A DNA stretch of 64,000 nucleotides, taken from contig JADLFM010000152.1 of assembly GCA_020845495.1 (NCBI GenBank), positions 1-64,000 of the forward strand, read 5' to 3'. Numbering within the stretch: position 1 is the stretch's first letter; each line of letters opens with the position of its first letter. The position numbers were made by a program, and so were the translations under genes. The stretch comes from Chloroflexota bacterium. Lineage in GTDB: Bacteria; Chloroflexota; UBA6077; JACCZL01. The notes under the pieces are model-generated. The model was not told the DNA's origin. It made no database searches and saw only the letters and a list, made by a program, of their open reading frames with translations. This document shows positions 8,862 to 17,446 of this stretch, one piece after another.

Positions 8862-10163
8862 TCACACGACGTAGTAGCCGTTCACGATCGCGTCGTGCCA
8901 CAGGCTGGCGACGGCCGGGCCGATCCCGCGCGGCAGCCCCTCCTCCGGTTTCATGTAGCCATGGACACCCGCTCCGAACTGGACCAGCCGCGCCTTCGGC
9001 GCCGGCTGCATGGCCGCGGCCTCCGGTAGGACCGTGCCGAGATAGCGCGCGGCGGTGTGATCCCGGCTCCCACGCGTAATGCTATACAGCAGCGGCGGCA
9101 CCGGCTTGACGCCCGGCCCGCGTAGCTCGGTTGGGTACCCTCGGTACCGTTCCACGAGCGCCTCGGTCTCCTGTGGGCCAAGCTTCAAGCGCTGCGCAGC
9201 GGCGCGCGCTGCTGATTCCAGCACGTCGTACGCGGCGAACTGCACGACGTGCTCGGCCTTGATGTTCGGCGCCGGCTTGCGCAGCTCCCAGGCCGCCAGA
9301 ACGTCTTCCATGAGCCACGCCAGACGTTTGATGCCTTCTGGCCCAGCCTCCGGGCCGGCATAACGAGCGATGTCTCGCCAGGTCCGGACCGTGATCCAGT
9401 TGAACGGGTACGGCCAGGTCTGATCGAGCATCTTGCTCATGATCCGACCGAACGGCGTACTCTCCAGGCCGATCAAACCGGCGATGTTGTCGACACGCTG
9501 GAGCAGCATATGGGCGAACGGTCCGCCTGTTGAGTGGCCGTGGGCGTACACGGAGAACGTGTCGGAAGGAAAGTTTCGCCGGCAGGTCTCGATCATCCCT
9601 TCCTCGAACGCAGCGGGCCAGGCAGCCATCCGGTCGTAGAACTCGGTGCCCGCGTGCGCTTCGAGGAAGATGAGCGTGCCGTACTTCGCACGGAAGACCG
9701 GATCCGAGCGGTCTTCGACGAGCCGGTACTGCTCCGGGCCGATCCGTTGCTCGCGGGTCCAGAGGGGGACGCGTGCCGTGCCATCGGGCTCGATGGTGTC
9801 GCCGGGCCAGTCGCGGCTCGGGTCGTTCAGGTAGAGGTGGCCGGGGTGCGACATCGTGGCGACTTTCCAGCCGAGCTTGCTGGCCAGTAAGAGCGCCAGT
9901 GGCTCCATCGCTCGGTGATCGCCGCCACCGCCGTGCAAGAGGAACGCGCCGATTCGTCGCCCGTCCGCGCCAGTCGGCACGGCATCTGGATCCGTCGGCT
10001 CGTAGACCTTGCCGCCGATGTCCCAGTCGAGGCCAAGGACACGGATACGAAAGACCTCCTCGCGTACGTCGATGGGGATATCAGGTCGGCTCAGAACGTC
10101 GTTCGAGGTAGCGACGATAGCGTCGCGAGCGAGCTCAGCCGGCGGCTCCCAGGTCGTGGGCAT
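8862..10163 (-). CDS. Alpha/beta hydrolase, paralog A
   Basis: A 433-residue alpha/beta-fold hydrolase. The oxyanion strand reads LLHGGGGDHR (76-84) and the nucleophile elbow GHSTGG places Ser at 211; GVHGY near the end may supply the His. The start at 10163 was chosen because GGAGGAACT precedes it. It is clearly a paralog of the gene at 10388: both share DWPGDTIEPDG, YAHGHSTGGPF and HLYL-DPS blocks along their whole length. I cannot place it in a named esterase family, and it is longer than most lipolytic esterases. Neighbouring transport and cupin genes suggest a role in catabolism. Confidence 0.75.
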   Translation of the reverse strand: MPTTWEPPAELARDAIVATSNDVLSRPDIPIDVREEVFRIRVLGLDWDIGGKVYEPTDPDAVPTGADGRRIGAFLLHGGGGDHRAMEPLALLLASKLGWKVATMSHPGHLYLNDPSRDWPGDTIEPDGTARVPLWTREQRIGPEQYRLVEDRSDPVFRAKYGTLIFLEAHAGTEFYDRMAAWPAAFEEGMIETCRRNFPSDTFSVYAHGHSTGGPFAHMLLQRVDNIAGLIGLESTPFGRIMSKMLDQTWPYPFNWITVRTWRDIARYAGPEAGPEGIKRLAWLMEDVLAAWELRKPAPNIKAEHVVQFAAYDVLESAARAAAQRLKLGPQETEALVERYRGYPTELRGPGVKPVPPLLYSITRGSRDHTAARYLGTVLPEAAAMQPAPKARLVQFGAGVHGYMKPEEGLPRGIGPAVASLWHDAIVNGYYVV

Positions 10164-10304
10164 AGTTCCTCCAGGTGCGGGCTTAGAGCGGCCCGCGTAC
10201 GTCAACGTCTGGCCGGGTGCGGCGCGTGCCTGGCGCCTGCGGCTCCTGTTCTGTACCTGGCGTCGCCAGTCTCACCCCTCGGCCTCCCGCGGCAGCATGG
10301 AGGG

Positions 10305-10324
10305 CTCTCCTGCATGCAGGAGAG
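10305..10324. promoter_or_regulatory. Perfect 20-base palindrome centred on TGCATGCA
   Basis: The 20 bases read identically on both strands, with arms CTCTCC and GGAGAG around TGCATGCA. It lies in the 224-base gap upstream of the minus-strand hydrolase starting at 10163, where an operator would be expected. The central GCATGC matches the core in the promoters at 5109 and 21038. Length and perfection suggest a dimeric regulator site. Confidence 0.5.
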
Positions 10325-10387
10325 AAGCGTCACCAAGCGGCAGACAGGCAGGCTCTGGCATGACTTCGATTGGTGCGCAAGTTGTCA

Positions 10388-11701
10388 TCACGGGAGGAAG
10401 TAACCAGCGCTTATCGCCTCATCCCAGAGAGCAGCGACAGCCGGCAATACTCCGTTTGGCAGATCGTCCTCGGCCTTCTCGTACCCATGGACGCCGGCCT
10501 GGAAGACCACCAGATTCGCCCGCGGCTTCCGTTCGAGCCATTCGTAGGTCGGGAGGATGACGTTGGTATAGCGGTCGACGGTGTGGTCTCGGCTCCCGCC
10601 GGCGATGCCGTAGAGCAGCGGTGGCAGGGGCTGCGCCGCGGGATCCGTCAACGGCGCCGGGTAGCTCTGGAAGCGGCGGACGAGGGCGTCCGTCTCGTCG
10701 GCGGACAGGTCGAGACGCCGGGCAACTGCACGTGCTGCCATGCCGAGCTGCTCGACGTTGCCGTAAGTAATCAGGTACTCGGCCTTGAACTGGGGCTGCT
10801 TCCGCGAGCGTTCCCAGGCGTCAAAGACGTCCTCCATAAGCCAGGGCAGCTTCCAGGCGCCGTCTGGGCCGGCTTCGGAGCCGACGTACTTCGCGATGTG
10901 TCGCCAGGTCCGAATCGTCAAGTCCGTGAACGGGAAATCCCAGGACATACCGAGCATCCGGCTGTAGATCTCGCCGAAGGGGCTGCTCTCCATGCCGATC
11001 AGACCCGCCACGTTCTCGACGCGCTGGAGCAACATGTGCACGAACGGTCCGCCCGTCGAGTGGCCGTGGGCGTAGATCGAGAACTGCTCGGGCGGGAAGT
11101 ACCGCTGGCACACCGCGGTCATCGCGTCCTCGAATGCACCCGGCCAGGCGGCCATCCGATCGAAAAAGGGCGTGCCCGGTTTCGCGCGCAGGAAGAAGAG
11201 GGTGCCCCACTTCGCGCGCTTGGCCTGGTCTGAACGATCCTGGATCAGTTCGTACTGGTCTGGCGTAAAGCGCTCGCCGCGCAGCCAGACCGGCGTACGG
11301 ACGGAGCCATCGGGCTCGATCGTGTCGCCCGGCCAGTCGTGGCTCGGGTCGTCCAGGTACAGGTGACCGGGGTAGGTCATACAGGCCACGGTGTACCCGA
11401 AACGGCGAGCCAGAAAGCGGGCCATCGGCACCTTTGAACGGTGGTCTCCGCCGCCGCCATGCAACAAGAACACCCCGATCCGGCGGCCGTCCGGTCCAAC
11501 GGCGGCATCCTCCGCTGCGGGCGCCACGACGACGCACCCGACGTCCCAGTCAAGTCCAAGCGCCTGGATACGGAAGAGATCCTCCCGCTCCTCGATCGTG
11601 CGCTCCGGTCGAGCCAACACACTGCGCGAAGCTGCGACGATCTCATCGCGCGAGACCTGTGATGGCGGACTCCATGAGCGGGCGGACGTCAGTGGCATCA
11701 T
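10388..11701 (-). CDS. Alpha/beta hydrolase, paralog B
   Basis: A 437-residue alpha/beta-fold hydrolase paralogous to the gene at 8862. It has HGGGGDHR at 81-88 and GHSTGG with Ser near 215, plus the shared block DWPGDTIEPDG. Two ATG codons occur in a row at 11701 and 11698 behind GAGAGG; either may be used. An upstream extension to 11881 is open but reads as low-quality Pro/Arg-rich sequence, so I leave it out. Tandem duplication followed by divergence is the simplest history. The two may act on related substrates or in sequence. Confidence 0.75.
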   Translation of the reverse strand: MMPLTSARSWSPPSQVSRDEIVAASRSVLARPERTIEEREDLFRIQALGLDWDVGCVVVAPAAEDAAVGPDGRRIGVFLLHGGGGDHRSKVPMARFLARRFGYTVACMTYPGHLYLDDPSHDWPGDTIEPDGSVRTPVWLRGERFTPDQYELIQDRSDQAKRAKWGTLFFLRAKPGTPFFDRMAAWPGAFEDAMTAVCQRYFPPEQFSIYAHGHSTGGPFVHMLLQRVENVAGLIGMESSPFGEIYSRMLGMSWDFPFTDLTIRTWRHIAKYVGSEAGPDGAWKLPWLMEDVFDAWERSRKQPQFKAEYLITYGNVEQLGMAARAVARRLDLSADETDALVRRFQSYPAPLTDPAAQPLPPLLYGIAGGSRDHTVDRYTNVILPTYEWLERKPRANLVVFQAGVHGYEKAEDDLPNGVLPAVAALWDEAISAGYFLP

Positions 11702-11934
11702 GAAACCTCTCGGCCAGAATGTGGCGGACGGATCGATTCGAGTCGGTGGGAACGGACCGCATCCCCAGCCGTGCGGCCAGCGGGTGTGTCCACGCCCGGC
11801 AGGGGCAGGGTGTGGGTGAGGCGACGCATCGGCTGCGCATCGGCATCGCCCCGCCGCTGGCGTACTATCATCGGCTGCCACTCCCCCCGCCGAGGCATAG
11901 CTCGACGAGGACGTGGCAGCCCGGAGGTGACGGT

Positions 11935-12774
11935 ATGCCGCACGCGCAGATCGACGGACTTCGCCTGTACTACGAAACCCACGGCACGGGGGAGCCCTTC
12001 CTCTTCCTGGCCGGCACCGGTTCGTCGAGCGAGTACCTGAAGGTGTTCACGGTCGACCGGTTCGCCGCGCATTTCCAGGTCATCCTGTTCGATTACCGGG
12101 GCACCGGCCGCAGTGACAAGCCAGACGCGCCCTACTCGACGCGGCTGTTCGCGGCCGACGCGGTGGGCGTTCTGGAGCACCTCGGCATCGATCGGGCGCA
12201 CGTGGGAGGCCGTTCGATGGGTGGGCGGGTGGCCCAGTGGGTCGCGTTGGACCATCCGTATCGCGTCGGGGGGCTGGTGTTGTCGAGCACCGGGCCGGGA
12301 AGCTGGGAGAGTCACGGCGAGCGGTTCGAGCCGCTGCGCGGCGTTCCGTACCGACAGGCGCTCGAGATGATCGAGTTGGGATACGAGCGGTACATGGAAA
12401 AGCATCGCGCGAGCGAGTTCATGTTTACGCCAGCCTTTGTTGCCGAGCACCCGGAGGTGGTCCAACAATTCGCGGCAACCTCCGACCGCTACCCGACGCC
12501 GCTGAACACGTACCTGCGGCACGTCATCGCGCGGCAATGCCACGAGACGCGGGATCTGCTTCACCGCATCCAGGCGCCGACGCTGGTAATCGACGGCCGC
12601 GACGACCAAGTCGTCGCCGGGACCGGGAACCATGTGGAGTCGTCCCGAGAACTGGCACGTCTGATCCCCGGCGCTGAGCTTCGGCTGGTGCCGGGGGCGC
12701 ACAACTACCTGATGGAGCACCCGGAGAATCATCAAGTCATCATCGACTTCCTCCTGCGCCATCCCATCCGCTGA
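11935..12774 (+). CDS. Alpha/beta hydrolase, enol-lactonase-like
   Basis: A 279-residue alpha/beta hydrolase resembling 3-oxoadipate enol-lactone hydrolases and meta-cleavage hydrolases. The nucleophile is S94 in GGRSMGG, the acid is in DGRDDQVV (about 223) and the His in GAHNYL (about 251). An exact GGAGGTGA site 4 bases before the ATG at 11935 fixes the start. Upstream sequence is open in frame but low-quality. It is followed, after about 170 bases holding a promoter-like element, by the second bicupin gene. Enol-lactonase and gentisate-type cupin together hint at aromatic-derived substrates, but the evidence is only familial. Confidence 0.82.
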   Translation: MPHAQIDGLRLYYETHGTGEPFLFLAGTGSSSEYLKVFTVDRFAAHFQVILFDYRGTGRSDKPDAPYSTRLFAADAVGVLEHLGIDRAHVGGRSMGGRVAQWVALDHPYRVGGLVLSSTGPGSWESHGERFEPLRGVPYRQALEMIELGYERYMEKHRASEFMFTPAFVAEHPEVVQQFAATSDRYPTPLNTYLRHVIARQCHETRDLLHRIQAPTLVIDGRDDQVVAGTGNHVESSRELARLIPGAELRLVPGAHNYLMEHPENHQVIIDFLLRHPIR

Positions 12775-12852
12775 GCCAGCCCTGTTGAGGCAACGCTGAG
12801 GCCGATGGTGGCGAGTCCAGAACTGGACGTGGCCGGTATTGTGGCGCGAGTG

Positions 12853-12871
12853 TATTCTTCATGCAATCCGG
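12853..12871 (+). promoter_or_regulatory. -10 element plus CATGC operator before bicupin gene
   Basis: TATTCT at 12853-12858 is followed directly by TCATGC and AATCCGG, the same order as at 18342 and 21032. The -35 region is weak here. It ends about 76 bases before the bicupin start at 12947. Confidence 0.4.
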
Positions 12872-12946
12872 CCGGCAGGGGTCGAGCCGGGCTCCGCGCG
12901 CACTACAGGGCCAATCTCGTGGAATGGCCGTCCCAGGGAGTGTGAT

Positions 12947-14089
12947 ATGCAGGTTTCCGTCTCCGAGCGTTGGTGGCCAACGACCGGCATCCGAGCGCTC
13001 GAGATGCTCGAGCGAGGCGCCGATCTGTCGGCCGGCGAGCGCGCCGAGGCCGAGCGCGAGCGCGCCGCCCGGGCCCTCCGCGAAGCATCAGCGCCGTTCG
13101 TGCGGCGCGAGCAGATGACGCTCGCGAAGTCGTCGCACCGTGGTGTCTGGATCGCCGAGGTCGTCTCGCCGGCGCTCGGCCTCGACACTCACATGCTGAA
13201 CGCCGAGATCCACCATCTCCCGCCGGGCGTCCGTACCGACAAGCAGCGCCATGCCGACCAGTTGATGCACGTGTTGACCGGCTCCGGGCACTCCGTCATC
13301 GAGGGCGAGCGGATCGATTGGGAGCCGGGCGACTCGATCCACATCAAGCCCGGCTTCTGGTACCAGCACGTCAACACCAGCTCTGAGCCAGCGAACTTCC
13401 TGGTCGGAAGCGCCAATCGCCTGCTCGAGCACATGATGCCGCACCCGCTCGTCTACAAGGGCGACAGCTTCAGCGACGTCTCGGACGACTTCAAGCCGGA
13501 GCATCCGTTCGGGCTGGGGCCGCAGGAGATCGTGCCGGTCAGCAATGAGAAGTGGAACAGCTCCGTCCATGTCGGACGAAAGGCGCGCCAGGAAGCGTTA
13601 CGGAAGCAACTCGACGAGTCCCGCACCATCACCAGGTGGAACGAGGCGAAGATCGAGCGCTCGCACCACAAGGGTGACTTCAAGGTCGCGCTGATCGACC
13701 CGGTCCTCGGCTACGACTGCCGGCTCGTGACGATGGCGATTCACCAGATGCCGCCCGCCAGCTACACCGAGACCCACAAGCACGAAGAGGCGATCGTCTA
13801 CATCCGAACTGGCAGCGGCTACAGCATCATCGACGGCGAGCGCTACGACTGGAAGGCCGGCGACTGCATGCACATCCAGCCGGGGTCCTGGCACCAGCAT
13901 TTCAACACCGACCCGGAGCGGGTCAGCCAGCACATCGCGATCTTGCCGACGCCGCTCCTGATCTACCTCGCCAGCTTCCCCGGCTTCGAGGTCGTCGAGG
14001 ACGTGGATGCGCCGCCGGTTCCCGAGAACTACGAGCCGAAGCTCCCCTGGGAGTTCGACTACTCGGTGCCCTGGCCGAAGAAGCCGTAA
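12947..14089 (+). CDS. Bicupin domain protein, gentisate-dioxygenase-like
   Basis: A 380-residue protein with two homologous cupin barrels that look like an internal duplication. The N-terminal unit (about 90-155) contains VLTGSGHSVIEGERIDWEPG, and the C-terminal unit (about 265-325) YIRTGSGYSIIDGERYDW at the same place. In the C-terminal barrel the metal ligands are intact (HKHEE, WHQHFN). In the N-terminal barrel the first His is replaced, giving KQRHAD. The start at 12947 follows AGGGAG. Gentisate 1,2-dioxygenases use one three-His site in a bicupin, so a ring-cleaving or related dioxygenase role is possible. It is related in layout to the bicupin at 4006. Confidence 0.82.
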   Translation: MQVSVSERWWPTTGIRALEMLERGADLSAGERAEAERERAARALREASAPFVRREQMTLAKSSHRGVWIAEVVSPALGLDTHMLNAEIHHLPPGVRTDKQRHADQLMHVLTGSGHSVIEGERIDWEPGDSIHIKPGFWYQHVNTSSEPANFLVGSANRLLEHMMPHPLVYKGDSFSDVSDDFKPEHPFGLGPQEIVPVSNEKWNSSVHVGRKARQEALRKQLDESRTITRWNEAKIERSHHKGDFKVALIDPVLGYDCRLVTMAIHQMPPASYTETHKHEEAIVYIRTGSGYSIIDGERYDWKAGDCMHIQPGSWHQHFNTDPERVSQHIAILPTPLLIYLASFPGFEVVEDVDAPPVPENYEPKLPWEFDYSVPWPKKP

Positions 14090-14224
14090 GCGAGTAGCGG
14101 CGAGCCGTCAGCCATCAGTCTCACGCGATCGGCAGTCTGGGCCGGACGTCCGGACCTCCCCTGACCACTGGGAACCGATCGCTCACAACTGACTGCTCGC
14201 CGCGCCTCACGGGGAGCGTATGGA

Positions 14225-15631
14225 GTGACTGACGAGGCTGCGACGGGGCGGCTGGCGGCATTTCGCTACCGGTCCTTCACCCTCTTCTGGATCGGGCTGG
14301 CCGTCTCGTATACCGGTGTCCGGGCCACCCTCGCAGCAAATCTCTGGCTCCTCCTCGACCTGACCAACTCGGCATGGCAGGTCGGCGCAGTCGGGCTCGC
14401 CGACGCCGTGGCCATCATCCTGCTCACGCCGCTCGGCGGGGTGCTGGCCGACCGGCTGGAGCGGCGAACACTGCTCCAGATGAGCCAGACGTTCGCCGCT
14501 GTTGTCTCGTTGAGCATGTGCGGGCTGACGGCGACCGGGCTCGTCCAACCCTGGCACGTCTACGTCGCGGTCGCCCTCTCGTCGGCGGCCGTCACGTTCG
14601 ATCTTCCCGTGCGCCAGGCTATGGTTCCCGCGCTGGTACCCCGCGCTGCCCTCGTATCCGCGCTCACACTGGCTGCGCCGGTCCTCAATATCGCAGGGCT
14701 GGTCGGACCGGCCGTGGCCGGATTGGTCATCGCCTCGCCGGGTGGCACGGCTGCCGTCTATCTCGTCGATGCGCTCGCCCACCTGTTCCTCGTCGTCACG
14801 CTCACCTCGGTCCGGCTTCGGCCGACCGAGCGCGTCGCGAACGTCCGGCAGGGGCTGTTCTCGAGCTTCACCGAGGGCATTCGCTTCGTCGCACGGCAGC
14901 CGGTTCTCTGGCAGCTCATGGCGCTCGACTTCGTGACGGTGCTGTTCGCCGCATACCGGGCACTGCTGCCGGTCATCGCCCGCGACATCCTCGACGCCGG
15001 CGCGACCGGCTACGGCTTACTCGCCTCGTCCGTCTCGGTCGGATCGATCCTGGGCGGCGCGGCGATGATCCGGCTCGGCTGGGCCTCGACCTCGAGACGC
15101 CTGATCCTCACCACGACCACCTGCTACGCGCTGGTGGCGATGCTGCTCGGGCAGATGACGCTCTTCCCGCTTGCGCTGCTTACGACCGGCCTGCTCGGCT
15201 TTCTCGACGCCGCCAGCTTCACGATCCGGAACACACTCGTGCAAGTGGAGACGCCGGACGGTTTGCGTGGGCGGGTCGGCGCTGTCGGGTTCATGGCCGC
15301 TCGGAGCGGCCCGGCCATGGGCCAGACGCTGATGGGCGGCCTGGCGACCCTGCTCGGCGTGCCGAGCGCACTCGTACTCGGGGGCTGCGTGCCACTCCTG
15401 CTGGTCGGCGGGCTGGCGGTGTTTAGCCGCACCCTCCGCGAGTACCGCGGCTCGACGGCCGTCGGCACAGTTGAAGGGGGTATGGCCGCCCCAGGAAACC
15501 TCGCCGGCGGCACTCCGGTTAAGCCCGGCAGCACGCTGGCCGGCCCGATAGCGGAAGGGGCTGCTACCGAAGGGGATACCAGCGAAGGGAGCGTCGCTGC
15601 CGGAGAGGGCGTCATCGCCGAGGGCGCCTAG
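14225..15631 (+). CDS. MFS transporter, EntS-like exporter family
   Basis: A 468-residue major facilitator protein with about 12 predicted spans up to residue 405. LADRLERRTLLQMSQ between spans 2 and 3 is the family's conserved loop, and FDLPVRQAMVPALVPR matches EntS/MFS_3-type exporters. The start is the GTG at 14225, with GGGGAG 8 bases upstream; an ATG just before leads straight to a stop. The last 60 residues are a hydrophilic Gly/Glu/Ala-rich tail with repeated AEGA-like units and no clear function. Substrate unknown. It converges with the ubiquitin-like operon. Confidence 0.85.
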   Translation: MTDEAATGRLAAFRYRSFTLFWIGLAVSYTGVRATLAANLWLLLDLTNSAWQVGAVGLADAVAIILLTPLGGVLADRLERRTLLQMSQTFAAVVSLSMCGLTATGLVQPWHVYVAVALSSAAVTFDLPVRQAMVPALVPRAALVSALTLAAPVLNIAGLVGPAVAGLVIASPGGTAAVYLVDALAHLFLVVTLTSVRLRPTERVANVRQGLFSSFTEGIRFVARQPVLWQLMALDFVTVLFAAYRALLPVIARDILDAGATGYGLLASSVSVGSILGGAAMIRLGWASTSRRLILTTTTCYALVAMLLGQMTLFPLALLTTGLLGFLDAASFTIRNTLVQVETPDGLRGRVGAVGFMAARSGPAMGQTLMGGLATLLGVPSALVLGGCVPLLLVGGLAVFSRTLREYRGSTAVGTVEGGMAAPGNLAGGTPVKPGSTLAGPIAEGAATEGDTSEGSVAAGEGVIAEGA

Positions 15632-15792
15632 ACCAACCGTGGGCGCGCCGACGCCGAGAGCAGGACGGCTGGCAGCCACAGTCTGGCCTACGCCGACGCG
15701 CCCCGTCCGATCCTGTCAGCCGCTCTCCGCCCCTCCTCGAACACCCTTCATGAGCCGCTCGCTCCAGTCGCCTCCCTCGTCACCTGCGCCAC

Positions 15793-16038
15793 TCACCACT
15801 CGCCCCGCCCGCCCTTGATCCGGGGGATCAGCGTCACCACGTCGCCATCACGGAGGGGTGTGGCCGCGTCGGCCGACGAACCGTTCACCCGGATGTCGAG
15901 GCCGGACGTACCCGCCAGGCCGACCCCGTCGAGCGCCGAGCCGACCGTCAGGCCGGGCGCGCCGACATGGGTCAGCACTCGCCGGCCAAGCTGAAGCACG
16001 CGCACACGAACCTGTCCATCGGCGGCGTCAATCGACAC
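15793..16038 (-). CDS. Ubiquitin-like protein with Gly-Gly plus four-residue tail
   Basis: An 81-residue beta-grasp protein of the MoaD/ThiS/ubiquitin type and last gene of a four-gene operon. The GTG at 16038 was preferred because AGGGAGGGAACC precedes it; the GTG at 16053 is alternative. The sequence ends IPRIKGGRGEW, so Gly76-Gly77 is followed by RGEW instead of ending the chain. Sulfur carriers such as MoaD and ThiS end in a free Gly-Gly. A tail implies processing by a peptidase before activation, and the JAB gene two upstream in the operon is the obvious candidate. With E1-like and E2-like neighbours, I infer a protein modifier rather than a cofactor sulfur carrier. Confidence 0.78.
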   Translation of the reverse strand: MSIDAADGQVRVRVLQLGRRVLTHVGAPGLTVGSALDGVGLAGTSGLDIRVNGSSADAATPLRDGDVVTLIPRIKGGRGEW

Positions 16039-16093
16039 GGTTCCCTCCCTCACTCAGGCACTCAGGCCACAATCGCCCACGTTCGAACCACGG

Positions 16094-16759
16094 TCACGCG
16101 ACGATCAGGCTCAGCGTGACGAAATCGAAGATGACGTCTTTGTTGAGCGCTTCGCCGGTGACGAAGCGCCGCACCTGGCTCGCGACGAGCGCGGCCACCC
16201 CAAACGTGGTGTAGACGATCGCCTGGGCCGTGCACGGCTCGTCGAGTGCCGCCTCATCGGTGTAGAGCGTGCTCTCGTAGAAGCGCACGTCGTCCGGATC
16301 GGTCGGGCGGATCGTGAGAAGCCGGCAGACCTGGGCGCCCATGCGGGCATCGACGAAGAGGGGGATCGCGGCGCGATACCGGACGGATTCGCGCCAGATC
16401 GCCTCGCGTGATGCCATGCTGTCCACTGCCGCAACAACGATCCCGTCGAGCCGCGGCCCGGCCACCCGCTCCTGTACGGGGCGCACCTCGGCCGAGGTGA
16501 AGGCACGCACCACCTCGGCCAGCGCCTCCACCTTCGGCCGGCCGACGTCGTCCAGCCGATACAACTGGCTCGGCAGGTTGTGCGGCTCGACCGTGTCCGG
16601 ATCGTAGATGCTGAGGCGGCGGCAGCCCATCTTGGCGAGCGCCAGCGTCGTCGGTGAGCCGATCCCGCCCACCCCCACGACCGCCACCGGCCAGCGCAAG
16701 TGTTCCGGCGTGACGAGATCGGTCTGCCGCCAGTAATCGACGCTCACGCCGTCCACCAC
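16094..16759 (-). CDS. E1-like (ThiF-fold) activating enzyme
   Basis: A 221-residue ThiF/MoeB-fold adenylyltransferase. It has the nucleotide loop VGVGGIGS (28-35), the acidic YDPD (52-55), NLPSQLYRLDDVGRPK with Asn61 and Lys76 as expected for ATP and adenylate contacts, and VAAVDS (110-114). Unlike MoeB and ThiF it lacks the paired CxxC zinc motifs. The best candidate for the thioester Cys is C176 in DEPCTAQA. The start is uncertain: GTG codons at 16759, 16756 and 16744 are all possible. It lies 27 bases after the JAB gene and 55 before the Ubl gene. Expected role: adenylate the Ubl C-terminus and pass it to the E2-like protein. Confidence 0.85.
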   Translation of the reverse strand: MVDGVSVDYWRQTDLVTPEHLRWPVAVVGVGGIGSPTTLALAKMGCRRLSIYDPDTVEPHNLPSQLYRLDDVGRPKVEALAEVVRAFTSAEVRPVQERVAGPRLDGIVVAAVDSMASREAIWRESVRYRAAIPLFVDARMGAQVCRLLTIRPTDPDDVRFYESTLYTDEAALDEPCTAQAIVYTTFGVAALVASQVRRFVTGEALNKDVIFDFVTLSLIVA

Positions 16760-16786
16760 CAGCCACTGACCGTCACGTGACTCGTG

Positions 16787-17416
16787 TTAGCCATGTCGCT
16801 TCGGCAGATCGCCATCGGTCCAGAGCTTGGTGGTCGTGCGCCGAACGACCCGTACCATCCGCGCGAGGTCGGCCCGCACGGCCTCTGCCTCCGGTCCATC
16901 GAGCGACGGCGGCGGCCCCGGCGGCAGTACGTCGAGCCAGCCGACCGTTTCGCGGCGCGGCTCGTAGCGGTCGAAGCGCGCCAGGAACTTGCCCCGGAAG
17001 TTGCCGACCAGCGCGACGAGCCACTCGCCACCCCAACGGTCGATGGTCCGCTCGTCGTCGGGACTCCAGAAGCAGGATTCGTGGGCGTGGCTGTGCCACC
17101 AGAGCCGCAGGGCCGACGGATCGGCGTCCGTGAGCGCGTAGTCGAGGAGGAAACGGCTCGCAGCCTCGGGGTCAAGCTCCGTATCGACATCCGTCGCGCG
17201 CTGATCGATCAGGAAGCACTCGGTCATGACGAAGTCGGGGCCATCCTGCACGACCGCGCCGAGCCCACCGACCTCGCCCTCGGCAAGCTGGATGTAGCGC
17301 CAGAGCTTTTCCCACGCGGCCGGCTCGATTCGGAGGGCGGGCCGCTCCGGCGACCGGATCAGGCCGGGGGGCCGCTGTGATTGGACCCGCTGACGCGGTG
17401 TCATCTCGTCGGTCAC
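16787..17416 (-). CDS. JAB/JAMM metalloprotease of ubiquitin-like operon
   Basis: A 209-residue JAB1/MPN-domain peptidase. The zinc motif is complete: catalytic Glu48 in GEVGG, then H108-S-H110, seven residues, S118 and D121, which is the JAMM pattern HxH(x7)SxxD. The GTG at 17416 follows GAGGAG by 6 bases. A C-terminal region after residue 160 is Pro-rich then helical. It sits between the E2-like and E1-like genes. Expected role: trim the RGEW tail from the ubiquitin-like protein and/or remove it from targets, as JAB proteins do in other prokaryotic conjugation operons. It differs from the shorter Mec-type JAB at 37860. Confidence 0.85.
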   Translation of the reverse strand: MTDEMTPRQRVQSQRPPGLIRSPERPALRIEPAAWEKLWRYIQLAEGEVGGLGAVVQDGPDFVMTECFLIDQRATDVDTELDPEAASRFLLDYALTDADPSALRLWWHSHAHESCFWSPDDERTIDRWGGEWLVALVGNFRGKFLARFDRYEPRRETVGWLDVLPPGPPPSLDGPEAEAVRADLARMVRVVRRTTTKLWTDGDLPKRHG

Positions 17417-17446
17417 GGTCGCTCCTCAGTCACCATTGCACCTCGG

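Noticed and set aside
13861..13880. GCATGC-type site inside the second bicupin gene
   Set aside because: It lies in coding sequence, has no -10-like hexamer in front, and fits codon use.
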